DNA from: Maioricimonas rarisocia
GTDB taxonomy: Bacteria > Planctomycetota > Planctomycetia > Planctomycetales > Planctomycetaceae
Assembly (NCBI RefSeq): GCF_007747795.1
Contig: NZ_CP036275.1
Span: forward strand, 3,086,853 to 3,150,852
DNA length: 64,000 nucleotides
Direction: 5' to 3'
The position numbers and the translations under genes were made by a program. Shown piece after piece: positions 17,878 through 27,700 of this stretch. How positions within the stretch are numbered: the stretch's first letter is position 1; each line of letters begins with the position of its first letter. The notes beneath the pieces are model-generated. The model searched no databases, had not been told where the DNA came from, and was given only the letters and a program-made list of their open reading frames with translations.

Positions 17878-17980
17878 CGTGACCACGATTGTCTGGCGAA
17901 GGGATCAGAGCGGGCGCCGGAACCTCAGTCCCCGCCGCAGTGTCCAGGAGCAGTGTTCACGAGAAAGTGAAAGCGCGACA

Positions 17981-18415
17981 ATGACAACCGGAAAACAACA
18001 TGTCATCTTTCTGTGTACCGGAAACTCGGCTCGCAGTCAGATGGCTGAAGCGTTCCTTCGCAAGTATGGCAGCGACCGGTTCGAGCCGCACAGTGCCGGG
18101 CTCGAGCCGCGGGACATCCATCCGTTGACGCATCGCGTCATGGAGGAAGCGGGCATCAGCCTCGAGGGGCATTACCCGAAAACGCCGGATGAGTTTCTCG
18201 GGAAAGTGCCAATCCGGCACGCCATCGTCGTCTGCGAACGGGCCGAACGGGAATGTCCCCGTCTGTGGCCGTTTGGTGCCACAGTCTACTCGTGGCCGTT
18301 CGATGACCCGGCAGCCGCCGAAGGAACGGAAGAAGAGCAACTGAAGGTGTTCCGGAACGTCCGGGATGCGATTGAACGACGCATTCGCAGGTGGCTCGAC
18401 GGCGAAGTCGCCTGA
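17981..18415 (+). CDS. arsC: Arsenate reductase, thioredoxin-coupled (low-molecular-weight phosphatase fold)
   Basis: The 144-residue enzyme reduces As(V) to As(III). It starts with the phosphatase loop [15 protein letters not shown] (C-x5-R). The pair of redox cysteines seven positions apart in [16 protein letters not shown] corresponds to Cys82 and Cys89 of the staphylococcal enzyme. The DP motif expected for the general acid appears as WPFDDP. ATG 17981 fits the family N-terminus; the frame back to 17879 is not supported. It feeds As(III) to the Acr3 pump and ArsM in the same operon. Spacing of 21 bases to arsM suggests co-transcription. Confidence 0.92.
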   Translation: MTTGKQHVIFLCTGNSARSQMAEAFLRKYGSDRFEPHSAGLEPRDIHPLTHRVMEEAGISLEGHYPKTPDEFLGKVPIRHAIVVCERAERECPRLWPFGATVYSWPFDDPAAAEGTEEEQLKVFRNVRDAIERRIRRWLDGEVA

Positions 18416-18436
18416 TCAACAAGCAGGAGAACAGAC

Positions 18437-19444
18437 ATGGCAGACACCATTCAGGACCAGGTTCGGTCGAAATACGGTGCCGTCGCCCAGAGTGGCCTCT
18501 CCAGCGGGCATGACGGCGTCCGGGCAGTTGCCGAAGCCTTTGGCTACACCCCCGAAGAACTCGCGTCGATTCCTGCCGAGGCCAATATGGGGCTCTCCTG
18601 TGGCAATCCGACCGCCACGGCGAATCTCAAACCGGGCGAGGTGGTCGTCGATCTCGGATGCGGCGGCGGTCTCGACGTGTTTCTTGCGGCCGCAAAGGTT
18701 GGTCCCGAAGGCCGGGCGATCGGCATCGACATGACCGAAGACATGATTGCCCTGGCGCAGAAGAACGCTGCCAGCGGCGTCGACGGCAAGCCGGTCGAGA
18801 ACGTCGAGTTTCACCTGGCGACGATCGACAACCTGCCGCTGGAAGACAACTCGGTCGACTGCATCATCAGCAACTGCGTGATCAACCTGGCACCGGACAA
18901 GCTGGCAGTCTTTCGCGAGATCGCGCGGGTGCTCAAACCGGGCGGGCGACTGGCTGTCAGTGATATCGCTCTGAAAAAAGAGTTGCCTGAGGAACTTGCT
19001 TCCGACGTCGCGGCCTACGTGGGCTGCATCGCCGGTGCCATCAGCATCGACGAGTATCGGAACTGGCTTACGGAAGCCGGCTTTTCGGGTGTCGAAGTCG
19101 TCGACACCGGCTCCGATCTGAACGCCTACGCCAAGGTCGAAAACCAGTCGGGCTGCTGCTCGCCGACTATGGCATCTGCGGAACTGGCCGTGCTCGAATC
19201 CGGCTGCTGCTCGCCAGCAGAAGCCACGGCAGGAGACGCCTGCTGCGAACCGGCGTCCGCGGCTGCTCCGGCATCGGGCGAGGCGTGTTGCGAACCGGCT
19301 CCGGCCGATGCTGATACAGATTGTTGCTCGCCTGTCGAGGGTGAAGCCGATCCGGGACTGCACGAGCGGCTGGCTGACCTGCTGCAGAAGTACGACGTGA
19401 ATGATTACGCAGCAAGCGTTCGGGTGTTCGCAATCAATTCGTGA
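18437..19444 (+). CDS. arsM: Arsenite S-adenosylmethionine methyltransferase with Cys-Cys-rich C-terminal tail
   Basis: This 335-residue enzyme methylates As(III) to volatile or less harmful species. The SAM motif is [16 protein letters not shown], and the arsenite-binding cysteines sit in [17 protein letters not shown] and [10 protein letters not shown]. After about residue 238 comes an unusual tail of roughly 65 residues. It carries five vicinal cysteine pairs (240-241, 257-258, 269-270, 284-285, 296-297) in CCSP or CCEP contexts, separated by alanine/proline spacers. A final folded segment ([20 protein letters not shown]) follows. Short CC-rich tails occur in some ArsM proteins; five copies here may form an arsenic-collecting arm. 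ATG has CAGGAGA upstream. Confidence 0.93.
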   Translation: MADTIQDQVRSKYGAVAQSGLSSGHDGVRAVAEAFGYTPEELASIPAEANMGLSCGNPTATANLKPGEVVVDLGCGGGLDVFLAAAKVGPEGRAIGIDMTEDMIALAQKNAASGVDGKPVENVEFHLATIDNLPLEDNSVDCIISNCVINLAPDKLAVFREIARVLKPGGRLAVSDIALKKELPEELASDVAAYVGCIAGAISIDEYRNWLTEAGFSGVEVVDTGSDLNAYAKVENQSGCCSPTMASAELAVLESGCCSPAEATAGDACCEPASAAAPASGEACCEPAPADADTDCCSPVEGEADPGLHERLADLLQKYDVNDYAASVRVFAINS

Positions 19445-19511
19445 TTCGAACGGGTCTGCTGCAGAATCTACCGTGATCTTCATCATCTCTTCGCGCCCGT
19501 TTTCTAGCTTT

Positions 19512-19537
19512 CCGCCAGCTCAATCGGGAGCTGGCGG
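19512..19537. terminator. Hairpin after the arsenic operon
   Basis: A perfect 10-bp stem, CCGCCAGCTC / GAGCTGGCGG, encloses a 6-base loop 68 bases after the arsM stop. There is no T-run on the plus strand after it, so it may be an RNA 3'-end stabiliser or a weak terminator rather than a classical one. Confidence 0.45.
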
Positions 19538-19640
19538 TCGCGTGAACGGGGCCAGGCGCCGATCAGTTCCGAGAACGTGGTGACGATGTGTCCGTCAACG
19601 GGAGTCACCACCGCCTGTACTGAAGAGACTGAGAAGACCC

Positions 19641-20654
19641 ATGGTACGTCGTCGCGGATTCACACTCATTGAACTCCTGGTGGTGATCGCCATCATCGCT
19701 ATTCTTGTGGCGCTGCTCCTGCCGGCCGTTCAGCAGGCGCGCGAGGCAGCCCGCCGCACGCAGTGCAAGAACAACCTCAAGCAGATCGGACTGGCTCTCC
19801 ACAACTACGAGTCGACGTACGGGCTGTTTCCGATGGGGGACTGCTCCGTCAACTACGGGTCCGGGGACATTCCCCAGGCATCCATCCACGCGTTCATCCT
19901 GCCGTTCCTCGATGGTGCGAACAACTACAACACCTTCGACTTCAACTACCAGGTGAACGCCGCTGCGGCCAACAGCGAAGCCCGCATTCAGCACATTCCC
20001 AGCTACCACTGTCCCTCGGATCCGGGGCAGAACCGCCACCTCGTCGCCGGAATCATTGACGCGGCCAGTACGAACTACATGCAGTCGATGGGATCGCACG
20101 CGAACCACGCCGGCTATGTCGTTTCGGGAACGCCGTTGCCAAAAGCTCGCGAAACCGGGCCGTTCTACCGGAATTCGTCCACCCGGATCGCTGACTTCAT
20201 CGACGGAACCAGCAACACGGCCCTGTTTGCCGAGATCAAGAAGGGACCCAACTCGACGAGCGGCTCGCTCCTTGTCGTTCCGGCCGGCAGCCCTCAGGAC
20301 TATCAGGTTGCCACCCGCGTGGCGTCGACCTGGACCGGCAATGACCTGCTCTCCCCTCCGGCCGACTGCGAGAACCGTGCCACGTCCGCCTGGGCGTATC
20401 GCGGACTGCAGTACTACCGCGGTCTGCTGGTGGCGACGTACTACAACCACACTCTTACGCCCAACTCGAAGCTGCGGGACTGCATCGCCAGCAACATCTA
20501 TCAGGGGCACATGGCCGCCCGCAGCTACCACGTCGGCGGAGTGAACTTCCTGCTTGCCGACGGTTCGGTCCGCTTCGCGGGCGACAGCATCGACGGCGGA
20601 GTCTGGCGCGGCGTGGGCACGCCGTCCGGCGGCGAGATCCCCGGAGAGTTCTGA
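19641..20654 (+). CDS. DUF1559 prepilin-like protein
   Basis: This is a 337-residue member of the large planctomycete DUF1559 (SBP_bac_10) family. The type IV prepilin signal is textbook: [20 protein letters not shown], with cleavage after Gly and Phe+1/Glu+5. The family start [20 protein letters not shown] and the family end [20 protein letters not shown] (H-x9-DG box region) follow. Family members are thought to be surface or periplasmic pseudopilins; the role is unproven. The small lipoprotein gene downstream is the usual neighbour of this family. Confidence 0.92.
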   Translation: MVRRRGFTLIELLVVIAIIAILVALLLPAVQQAREAARRTQCKNNLKQIGLALHNYESTYGLFPMGDCSVNYGSGDIPQASIHAFILPFLDGANNYNTFDFNYQVNAAAANSEARIQHIPSYHCPSDPGQNRHLVAGIIDAASTNYMQSMGSHANHAGYVVSGTPLPKARETGPFYRNSSTRIADFIDGTSNTALFAEIKKGPNSTSGSLLVVPAGSPQDYQVATRVASTWTGNDLLSPPADCENRATSAWAYRGLQYYRGLLVATYYNHTLTPNSKLRDCIASNIYQGHMAARSYHVGGVNFLLADGSVRFAGDSIDGGVWRGVGTPSGGEIPGEF

Positions 20655-20812
20655 GCTCCGCGTCTGTCGCTTCATCGACCGGCAGCGTCGCCCCGGCCAG
20701 TCCCCTTTGCCGGGCGGACGGCTGCTGATTTCTTCTACAACGCGAACGAGGTGCCGCGGGGAATCTCCTGCGCGGTGCGTCGGCTCGCGAGCTCATACGA
20801 AAGTGGTAAGTC

Positions 20813-21286
20813 ATGGCTGAGGGAAATCCGTGGCGGCGTTGCGCTCCGACGCTGTGTGCCGTTCTGTTCATTGCGGGCATCGTCGGGTGTGGTCCGACCG
20901 CGCCCACAGGGGATGTGGTCGAAACCGAACCGGCCAGAGGCGTGCTGTCGTTTCGTGGCCAGCCGCTGAAGTATCACCAGGTCACGCTCATGCCCAATGG
21001 CGACCGGCCCGCAGTCGCGGTATCGGGTGAGGACGGGACAGTCGAGTTCGGCACCAACGAGCCTGGGGATGGAGCTGTCCCGGGAACTCACAAGGTGGCG
21101 GTGACCTATGTCGGGCCTCCCAGTGACAATCCCGAGGAAGGGGTGACCGTCTTCTCGGAGCCGCCGCCTCCGGAAGTGGAGATCGACCGCAAGTATGCCA
21201 ATCCGGAAACCTCGGGGCTGACGGTGACGATTCCCGAGGGGGGCGACATCGATCTGAAGATCGAGCTGGAGCCGACGAACGGATGA
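20813..21286 (+). CDS. Small lipoprotein with transthyretin/carboxypeptidase-regulatory-like fold
   Basis: The 157-residue product has a lipoprotein signal ending AVLFIAGIVGC and then a single beta-sandwich domain. PARGVLSFRGQPLKYHQVTL and GEDGTVEFGTNEPGDGAVPG are typical of the peptidase-associated domains that follow DUF1559 genes in planctomycetes. The protein is expected on a cell membrane facing the periplasm. It overlaps the next gene by four bases (ATGA at 21283-21286), so translation of the two is coupled. No enzymatic motif is visible. Confidence 0.78.
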   Translation: MAEGNPWRRCAPTLCAVLFIAGIVGCGPTAPTGDVVETEPARGVLSFRGQPLKYHQVTLMPNGDRPAVAVSGEDGTVEFGTNEPGDGAVPGTHKVAVTYVGPPSDNPEEGVTVFSEPPPPEVEIDRKYANPETSGLTVTIPEGGDIDLKIELEPTNG

Positions 21287-22116
21287 GAGGCCGTTCGTTG
21301 GAATCGCGCGAGGTCCCTCTTCGGCAGGCGACGCAGCTGCCGCTGACCGCGGTGGCTGCGCTGCTGCTTCTTCTCGCGGCGACGGGGCAGGCGGCCGGCG
21401 AGCCGGGGGCAAAAGGTCGGCTTCGCGTGCTCTGCTACAACATCCATCACGGCCGGGGGACGGACGGCGACGTCGATCTCGAGCGAACTGCCCGGGTCAT
21501 TCGGGATGCCGATCCCGATCTCGTGGCGTTGCAGGAAGTCGACCGGAAGACTGCACGGGCTGGCGGTGTCGATCAGACGGCTCGCCTTGCCGAACTGACT
21601 GGTCTTCAGGGCCGGTTCGGATGCCAGATCGACTTTGAAGGCGGCGAATACGGGCAGGCGCTGCTGTCCCGCTTTCCGATGTCTGAAGTGACGGTCTACT
21701 GGCTTCCGGGGGAACCGAAGCGTCAACGGCGAATTGCTGTCGCGGCGGTCGTGGAGACCCCCAGGGGGCCTCTGCGATTCGTCTCGACACACCTGCACCA
21801 TCAGAATGCGGATTTCCGCCAGCGACAGGCGGTCGAGCTCAATCGGCTGTTTCAGTCAGATCCGATCCCGACCATTCTGGCCGGGGATCTCAACGCGCTG
21901 CCGGGCACCAGGCCGTTGCTGATCCTGTCGCGTTCATGGCAATCAGCGACTGGGAAACGAGCGGATCGGTTCACCTTTTCCGCCGAGAACCCGTCACGCC
22001 AGATCGACTTTGTTCTGTACCGGCCGGCGAGTCGATTTCATGTGATCAGCAGTGAAGTGCCGGAGGAACCGGCCGCGTCGGACCATCGTCCACTGCTCGT
22101 CGAACTTGAGTGGTGA
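21283..22116 (+). CDS. Secreted endonuclease/exonuclease/phosphatase (EEP) family protein
   Basis: The 277-residue protein has an N-terminal signal-like segment (LTAVAALLLLLAATGQAAG) and the metal-dependent EEP fold. Motifs are LRVLCYNIHHGRG (Asn), LVALQEVDRKTAR (catalytic Glu), FVSTHLHHQ, ILAGDLNALPGT (Asp/Asn) and the final ASDHRPLLVELEW (catalytic Asp-His). The LCYNIHHG and QIDFVLY pattern is that of the secreted subfamily often annotated as metal-dependent hydrolases rather than DNA repair enzymes. The substrate may be a phosphodiester such as a lipid or nucleic acid. It is coupled by overlap to the preceding lipoprotein. Confidence 0.87.
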   Translation: MRGRSLESREVPLRQATQLPLTAVAALLLLLAATGQAAGEPGAKGRLRVLCYNIHHGRGTDGDVDLERTARVIRDADPDLVALQEVDRKTARAGGVDQTARLAELTGLQGRFGCQIDFEGGEYGQALLSRFPMSEVTVYWLPGEPKRQRRIAVAAVVETPRGPLRFVSTHLHHQNADFRQRQAVELNRLFQSDPIPTILAGDLNALPGTRPLLILSRSWQSATGKRADRFTFSAENPSRQIDFVLYRPASRFHVISSEVPEEPAASDHRPLLVELEW

Positions 22117-22217
22117 TCGCCGCGCGACAGGAGGGAGCATCGCCGTCTCATCTTGCAGAGGCCTCCTTCGGCGCATAACATGACTGCGACGGAAATCCCT
22201 TTCTGTTTCGACGAGCC

Positions 22218-22613
22218 ATGTTCCGATTGCTGTCCATTCTGCCGATGATTGCTGCCGTGCTGGCGTGCCCGCTGGTGTGCGCTGAAGTGCCGGCTGTCAT
22301 CGGGGATAGTGAATCTGACGTGGTCGTTTCGAAGGGCTGCTGCGGCGGCTGTCAGGAAGAATCGGAATCACCGCAGAGGCCGGAAGAGGACTGTCAGAAC
22401 TGCGCCTGCATCGGCTTTCTGGAAGCACCAGGCACGTTCATTCACGACATGGGAACCGTGGCTCCTGCCGATGTGGTGGTTGATGCCGCGATCCGCGTCT
22501 CTGGCGTCGAATGCTCGGTCGCTTCACGGGCCCGTCCGCCGGGACGACTTCTGATGCCCGATTCTCACGGGGCGCTCGCATTGCGCCTCGCTGTCGCTTC
22601 GCTCACGCTTTAA
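22218..22613 (+). CDS. Small secreted cysteine-rich protein ahead of the metal-efflux genes
   Basis: The 131-residue product is not in a family I recognise. A signal peptide (MFRLLSILPMIAAVLACPLV) precedes a cysteine-rich stretch, GCCGGCQEE...DCQNCACIGF at about residues 41-67. The C-terminal half is hydrophobic and low in cysteine. Its place, 194 bases before an RND adaptor on the same strand, and its cysteine pattern suggest a periplasmic metal-binding accessory protein or a metal sensor. The Cys pattern differs from the WC-x-EH motif of the adaptor. No homology claim is made. Confidence 0.6.
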   Translation: MFRLLSILPMIAAVLACPLVCAEVPAVIGDSESDVVVSKGCCGGCQEESESPQRPEEDCQNCACIGFLEAPGTFIHDMGTVAPADVVVDAAIRVSGVECSVASRARPPGRLLMPDSHGALALRLAVASLTL

Positions 22614-22807
22614 GCGATCTCACTCGCGGCCGTATTGACCACGGTCGGCGACCGGCTGAATGCCCCTGCATGTGGGCACGCTGTCTCCGCCTGATGCCGT
22701 CTGGCGGCTGCCCGAACCGGCGAATCCGCACTACCTGATGACTGGCTGCGGACTACGTCATGCGGATTCTCTGCAGCACTTTCTCACGCACATGGTGAGC
22801 GACTCTG

Positions 22808-24448
22808 ATGTCTACCACACTGCCCCCTCAACGTGATTCCGGCGCGGCAGAGCCGTCCGGAACCCGCCCTGCGACCGACTCTGCTTCGTCCCGAACGACT
22901 GGCTGGGGCCGACGACTGCTGGGATGGATTCCCCCTCTGCTGGTCTTCGGGGGGCTGGCGGCCTTCGGCTACTGGGGACACCATACCGGTTGGACGATTC
23001 CCAAGGTCTCCGTCGTGGCCGGCAATGCCGAACCGGTGAAAGCCGACTGGTGCGAGGATCACAGCGTCCCCGAGTCCAGATGTGTTGAGTGCAATCCGGG
23101 GCTCTATCCGCCGCCCGAAGACTTCGGCTGGTGCCGTGAGCACGGTGTCCAGCAGTGTCCGCTCGATCATCCGGAGGTCGCGGAGGTCGACGTCGATCCG
23201 CAGGAGCTCGAGAAGGATCGCCTGCGAGCCGAACGGGCTCTGGCGTTGCGACCTCGTGACGAAAACGGTTTCGGCTGCGGCTTCTACCGCAAACGGATTC
23301 AGTTCGCCTCGCACGAGGCGGTGCAGAAGGCGGGGGTTGACGTCGACCTGGTCATGCGTGCTCCCGTCGTCGAAACCATCGAAGCGAGTGGCGAGATTCG
23401 CTACGACCAGACGCGTCTGGCCCGGTTGTCGAGTAAGGCGGCCGGAACGGTCTGGCGCGTCGACGCGCAGTTGGGGGACCGCGTTCGCCAGGGGGACGTC
23501 CTCGCGCTGATCGATGCCGCCGAGGTCGGCCGGCTCAAAACGGAGATGGTCGAAACCTGGACGCAGTGGGAGTTCCAGCGGGAGACGTACTCGCGGTTGG
23601 CTCCGCTCGTCAAACAGGGAAGCGTTCCCGAACTGCGGGCGCTCGAATCGAAGGCGGGCGTTCGCGAAGCGTGGACGCGTATCCGTCGTATTCACCAGGC
23701 CCTGGTCAATCTCGGACTGCCATTCCGCCTCGAGGAACTCGAAGGACAGGAGAGTGAAGAGGTTGCCGACTATCTGCACTTCCTCGGCCTGCCGGAATCG
23801 ATCCGCAACGAGCTCGATCCGGCCACGACGCCGAGTAACCTGATTCCGCTGCGGGCACCGCTCGATGGCGTCGTCGTGGATCGGGACGTCGTTTCCGGCG
23901 AAGTTGTCGAGACCTCGGAAGTTCTGTTCACCGTCGCCGACAACGACCGCATGTGGTTGCTGCTGAACGTTCCCCTTGAAGAATCGTCACTTCTGCAGAT
24001 GGGGCTGCCGGTCGAGTTCGAAGCGGACGGGATGCCGAACGCGGTAACAGGTGAGCTGACGTGGCTCAGTACGACTGTCGACGCCAAGACGCGAACGGTG
24101 CTGGTGCGTGCAGAACTGGATAACAGCGACGGCCGACTGCGCGACGAGACCTTCGGGACCGGACGGATCATCCTCCGCGAAGAATCCGACGCGATTGTCG
24201 TTCCCGAGGAATCGATCCATTGGGAAGGCTGCTGCCACATCGCATTCGTCCGCAACCGCGACTACTTCGAAGAGTCCGCACCAAAGGTCTTTGAAATCCG
24301 CACGGTCCGGCCCGGTGTCACCCAGGACGGCAAGACCGAGATCATCGCCGGCGTGCTGCCTGGCGAAGTGATCGTGACGTCCGGAAGCAGCGTGCTTCGT
24401 TCACAACTCCTGCGCGGGAATCTCGGGGAAGGATGCTGTGCCGAGTGA
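22808..24448 (+). CDS. Heavy-metal RND efflux adaptor with N-terminal Cys/His motifs (CzcB/CusB type)
   Basis: The 546-residue periplasmic adaptor links an RND pump to its outer-membrane channel. An N-terminal membrane anchor (LLGWIPPLLVFGGLAAFGYW, ~37-56) leads to two metal-ligand-like motifs: WCEDHSVPESRCVECNP (81-97) and WCREHGVQQCPLDHPE (108-123). The HlyD-family core follows: APVVETIEASGEIRYDQTRL, the lipoyl half-motif GTVWRVDAQLGDRVRQGDVL, an alpha-hairpin, and LRAPLDGVVVDRDVVSGEVV. A C-terminal GCCAE adds cysteines. The motifs recur in the lipoprotein at 28171-28566. The pump gene follows in the same direction after 57 bases. Confidence 0.9.
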   Translation: MSTTLPPQRDSGAAEPSGTRPATDSASSRTTGWGRRLLGWIPPLLVFGGLAAFGYWGHHTGWTIPKVSVVAGNAEPVKADWCEDHSVPESRCVECNPGLYPPPEDFGWCREHGVQQCPLDHPEVAEVDVDPQELEKDRLRAERALALRPRDENGFGCGFYRKRIQFASHEAVQKAGVDVDLVMRAPVVETIEASGEIRYDQTRLARLSSKAAGTVWRVDAQLGDRVRQGDVLALIDAAEVGRLKTEMVETWTQWEFQRETYSRLAPLVKQGSVPELRALESKAGVREAWTRIRRIHQALVNLGLPFRLEELEGQESEEVADYLHFLGLPESIRNELDPATTPSNLIPLRAPLDGVVVDRDVVSGEVVETSEVLFTVADNDRMWLLLNVPLEESSLLQMGLPVEFEADGMPNAVTGELTWLSTTVDAKTRTVLVRAELDNSDGRLRDETFGTGRIILREESDAIVVPEESIHWEGCCHIAFVRNRDYFEESAPKVFEIRTVRPGVTQDGKTEIIAGVLPGEVIVTSGSSVLRSQLLRGNLGEGCCAE

Positions 24449-24505
24449 TCGTGCGCAGTTGACGTCCCTTCTGTATCCCGTCCCGATGAGCGGAGACGAA
24501 CGAAC

Positions 24506-27500
24506 GTGCTGAACTGGATTATTGATGTCTCGTTGCGAAACCGGGGACTGGTGCTGCTGGCCGTCCTCGGGGTGGTGGTGGCCGGCGCGTGGTCGCTGCA
24601 GTCGCTCGACATCGACGCCTTTCCCGATACAACGCCGGTGATGGTGCAGATCAATACGGTCGCACCCTCGCTGACGCCCGAAGAAGTCGAACGGCAGATT
24701 ACGTTTCCGGTCGAACAGGCGATCAGCGGGCTGGCCGGCCTGCACACTCTGCGGTCGATCTCGAAGTTCGGGTTCTCGCAGGTGACCGTCATCTTCCAAG
24801 ACGGCGTCGACATTTACTTTGCCCGACAGATTGTGGGCGAACGCATCGCCACCGTCGAACTTCCTGAAGGGATCGGCCGCCCCGAACTGGGGCCGGTTTC
24901 GACCGGTCTGGGTGAGGTCTTCCACTACGTGGTGACCCGGCCGGGTGTCGACTTCAGCACGCTGTCGCAGGAAGAGCGCATCCGGCAACTGACCGAACTT
25001 CGCACGTTGCATGACTGGGTGATCAAACCGCAACTGAGGAAGGTGCCCGGCGTCGCGGAAGTGAACAGCTGGGGCGGATACGAGAAGCAGTACCAGGTGC
25101 GGATCGATCCGCAGGAACTGATCGGGCACAACGTCACGTTCGAAGAAGTTGTCGAGGCCCTGCGGGATAACAATCGGAACGTTGGCGGAGGCAACATTAC
25201 CAGCCGGGGCGCCCTGCTGCTGGTCCACGGACTCGGTCGTGTCGAAGGAATCGACGACATTGAGGAGATCGTTGTCGCCGCACGGGATGGCGTACCGGTC
25301 CGGGTTCGCGATGTTGCCGACGTGCAGATCGGCCACGAAATCCGCCGCGGTGCCGTGACTGCGGGCGGCCAGGGGGAAGCGATCCTCGGCCTGGCCTTCA
25401 TGCTGATGGGCGAGAACAGCCACGCGGTCACCTCCCGGCTGCGGGAGGCGATGGAAGAGATCCGCGAGACGCTCCCCGCCGACGTCGAGATCCGCACCGT
25501 CTACGACCGGACGGTGCTGGTCAACCACGTCATCGACACCGTCCGCAAGAATCTGTTCGAGGGGGGACTGCTCGTCATCGCCGTGCTGTTCATGTTCCTC
25601 GGCAACCTGCGGGCGGGGCTGATTGTGGCGATGGCGATTCCGCTGTCGATGCTGTTTGCGTTCTCCGGCATGCTACGGTTCGGGATCGCGGCGAGTCTGC
25701 TCAGCCTGGGAGCGATCGACTTCGGGCTGGTCGTCGACAGTTCGGTCGTGATGATCGAGAACTGCGTGCGGCGGCTCGCGCACGGCATTCCGCCGGGACG
25801 GACGAAGCTGGACGTCGTGCGGGATGCGGCAGTCGAGGTTCGCAAGCCGACGATGTTCGGCGAGCTGATCATCATGATCGTCTACCTGCCGATCCTCACG
25901 TTGGAAGGGATCGAAGGGAAGCTGTTCCGGCCGATGGCGCTCACCGTCATCTTCGCCCTGGCCGGCTCGATGCTGCTTTCGCTGACGTTAATGCCGGTCC
26001 TGGCAAGCTACTTCCTGCCGGCACGGCTCGAGGAACGGGAGCCGTTGCTGATTCGAGGCATCAAGCGACTGTATGCACCGGTGCTGCGGTTCACGATGCA
26101 CCAGAAGGCAGCCGTGATCGGACTGGCGGTCGGCGTGCTCGCGTTTTCGTTCGGCATCATCGCTCCGAATCTGGGATCGGAGTTTGTGCCCCGACTCTCG
26201 GAAGGTTCGCTCGTCATCAACGTCGTACGGCTGGCGGGCACCGACCTCGAGGAGTCCCTGCGGTACAACACGCAGATGGAGCAGGCGCTGCTCGAAGCGT
26301 TCCCTGACGAAGTCGTCAACGTCTGGAGCCGCGTCGGAGCGGCCGAGATCGCGACCGATCCGATGGGACTGGAACTGACCGATCTGTTCGTGACGCTCAG
26401 GCCTCGCAATGAGTGGACGCGTGCCACGACTCAGGCGGAACTGACCGAGCTGATCCAGGAGGAGTTGCGCGATCTGCCCGGCCAGCGGATCGCCATGACG
26501 CAGCCGATCGAGATGCGGATCAATGAGATGGTTTCGGGCGTCCGCTCGGACGTGGCGGCGATTCTCTACGGCGACGAATTCGACGTACTGGTCGAAAAGG
26601 CCGCGGAGATTGAACGGGTGCTCCGCTCGATCGATGGAAGTGCCGACGTCACGACCGAGCAGGTGACGGGGCAGCCGGTTCTTCGCGTGGAGATCCGTCG
26701 GGACGAGGTCGCCCGCTATGGCATTCCGGCCCGCCGCGTGCTCGACGTGATCGAGGCGCTGGGCACGTACCCGGTCAGCGAGGTGTTTGAAGGGGAGCTG
26801 CGGTTCCCGTTGATCATCCGCCTACCGGAGAACGCCCGCACCAGTCCGGACGTCATTGCCGCCATTCCGATTTCGACGGCAACGGGAGAACAGATTCCGC
26901 TGGGACGTCTGGCCGACGTGCGACTGGACTCGGGACCGTCGACGATCAAGCGCGAATGGTATCAGCGACGGATCACCGTGACCTGTAACGTGCGGGGACG
27001 GGACCTGGGTGGCTTCGTCGCCGAAGCGGAGCGGGCCGTCGATCGCCAGGTTTCGTTGCCAATGGGACGCTACCGTGTCGAATGGGGCGGACAGTTCGAA
27101 CACCTGCAGCGCGCTCAGCGGCGTCTGATGATCGTCGTTCCGTTGACGCTGGTGATGATCTTCACCCTGCTGTACTTCACCTATCGCAACTTTGTGGATG
27201 CGATTCGCGTGTTTACCGGCGTGCCGTTCGCGTGGACCGGTGGCATCATCGCGCTGTGGCTGCGGGACATGCCGTTCTCGGTCTCGGCCGCGGTCGGGTT
27301 TGTGGCGCTTTCCGGTGTGGCGGTGCTGGATGACATGCTGCTGGTCTCGACGATCCGTCGGCTGAGGCGGCAGGGCATGCCTCTGGAAGACGCGGTGGAG
27401 TCGGCCGCAATGACGCGGCTGCGGCCGGTCCTGATGACGACGCTGGTGGCCAGCCTCGGCTTTGTGCCGATGGCTGTGAGCACCGGGATGGGGGCCGAGG

Positions 27501-27700
27501 TGCAGAGACCGCTGGCGACGGTCGTGATCGGCGGCGTCATCAGTGCGACGATCATGTCGCTGCTGGTGCTGCGCGTCCTGTATCTGGTCGTCGCGAAGAC
27601 GACGTCTCAGGAGGACTCCACTCCGGCTGGTCTGCAGGGCGGTGCAGCCGGACCCGCCGACGGGAGTACGAGCCCGGGGATCTACGTCGATGCGTTGTGA
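24506..27700 (+). CDS. Heavy-metal RND efflux pump (CzcA/CusA family)
   Basis: The 1064-residue inner-membrane proton/metal antiporter has the usual 12-helix RND plan with two large periplasmic loops. The N-terminus WIIDVSLRNRGLVLLAVLG and SLDIDAFPDTTPVMVQINT are typical of heavy-metal pumps. The transmembrane proton-relay motif appears as AIDFGLVVDSSVVMIENCVR, with both aspartates and the glutamate present. GTG 24506 follows GGAGAC. Cation choice (Cu, Zn, Co, Cd) cannot be read from motifs alone. No outer-membrane TolC-like factor is encoded beside it, so that part must come from elsewhere. Confidence 0.93.
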   Translation: MLNWIIDVSLRNRGLVLLAVLGVVVAGAWSLQSLDIDAFPDTTPVMVQINTVAPSLTPEEVERQITFPVEQAISGLAGLHTLRSISKFGFSQVTVIFQDGVDIYFARQIVGERIATVELPEGIGRPELGPVSTGLGEVFHYVVTRPGVDFSTLSQEERIRQLTELRTLHDWVIKPQLRKVPGVAEVNSWGGYEKQYQVRIDPQELIGHNVTFEEVVEALRDNNRNVGGGNITSRGALLLVHGLGRVEGIDDIEEIVVAARDGVPVRVRDVADVQIGHEIRRGAVTAGGQGEAILGLAFMLMGENSHAVTSRLREAMEEIRETLPADVEIRTVYDRTVLVNHVIDTVRKNLFEGGLLVIAVLFMFLGNLRAGLIVAMAIPLSMLFAFSGMLRFGIAASLLSLGAIDFGLVVDSSVVMIENCVRRLAHGIPPGRTKLDVVRDAAVEVRKPTMFGELIIMIVYLPILTLEGIEGKLFRPMALTVIFALAGSMLLSLTLMPVLASYFLPARLEEREPLLIRGIKRLYAPVLRFTMHQKAAVIGLAVGVLAFSFGIIAPNLGSEFVPRLSEGSLVINVVRLAGTDLEESLRYNTQMEQALLEAFPDEVVNVWSRVGAAEIATDPMGLELTDLFVTLRPRNEWTRATTQAELTELIQEELRDLPGQRIAMTQPIEMRINEMVSGVRSDVAAILYGDEFDVLVEKAAEIERVLRSIDGSADVTTEQVTGQPVLRVEIRRDEVARYGIPARRVLDVIEALGTYPVSEVFEGELRFPLIIRLPENARTSPDVIAAIPISTATGEQIPLGRLADVRLDSGPSTIKREWYQRRITVTCNVRGRDLGGFVAEAERAVDRQVSLPMGRYRVEWGGQFEHLQRAQRRLMIVVPLTLVMIFTLLYFTYRNFVDAIRVFTGVPFAWTGGIIALWLRDMPFSVSAAVGFVALSGVAVLDDMLLVSTIRRLRRQGMPLEDAVESAAMTRLRPVLMTTLVASLGFVPMAVSTGMGAEVQRPLATVVIGGVISATIMSLLVLRVLYLVVAKTTSQEDSTPAGLQGGAAGPADGSTSPGIYVDAL

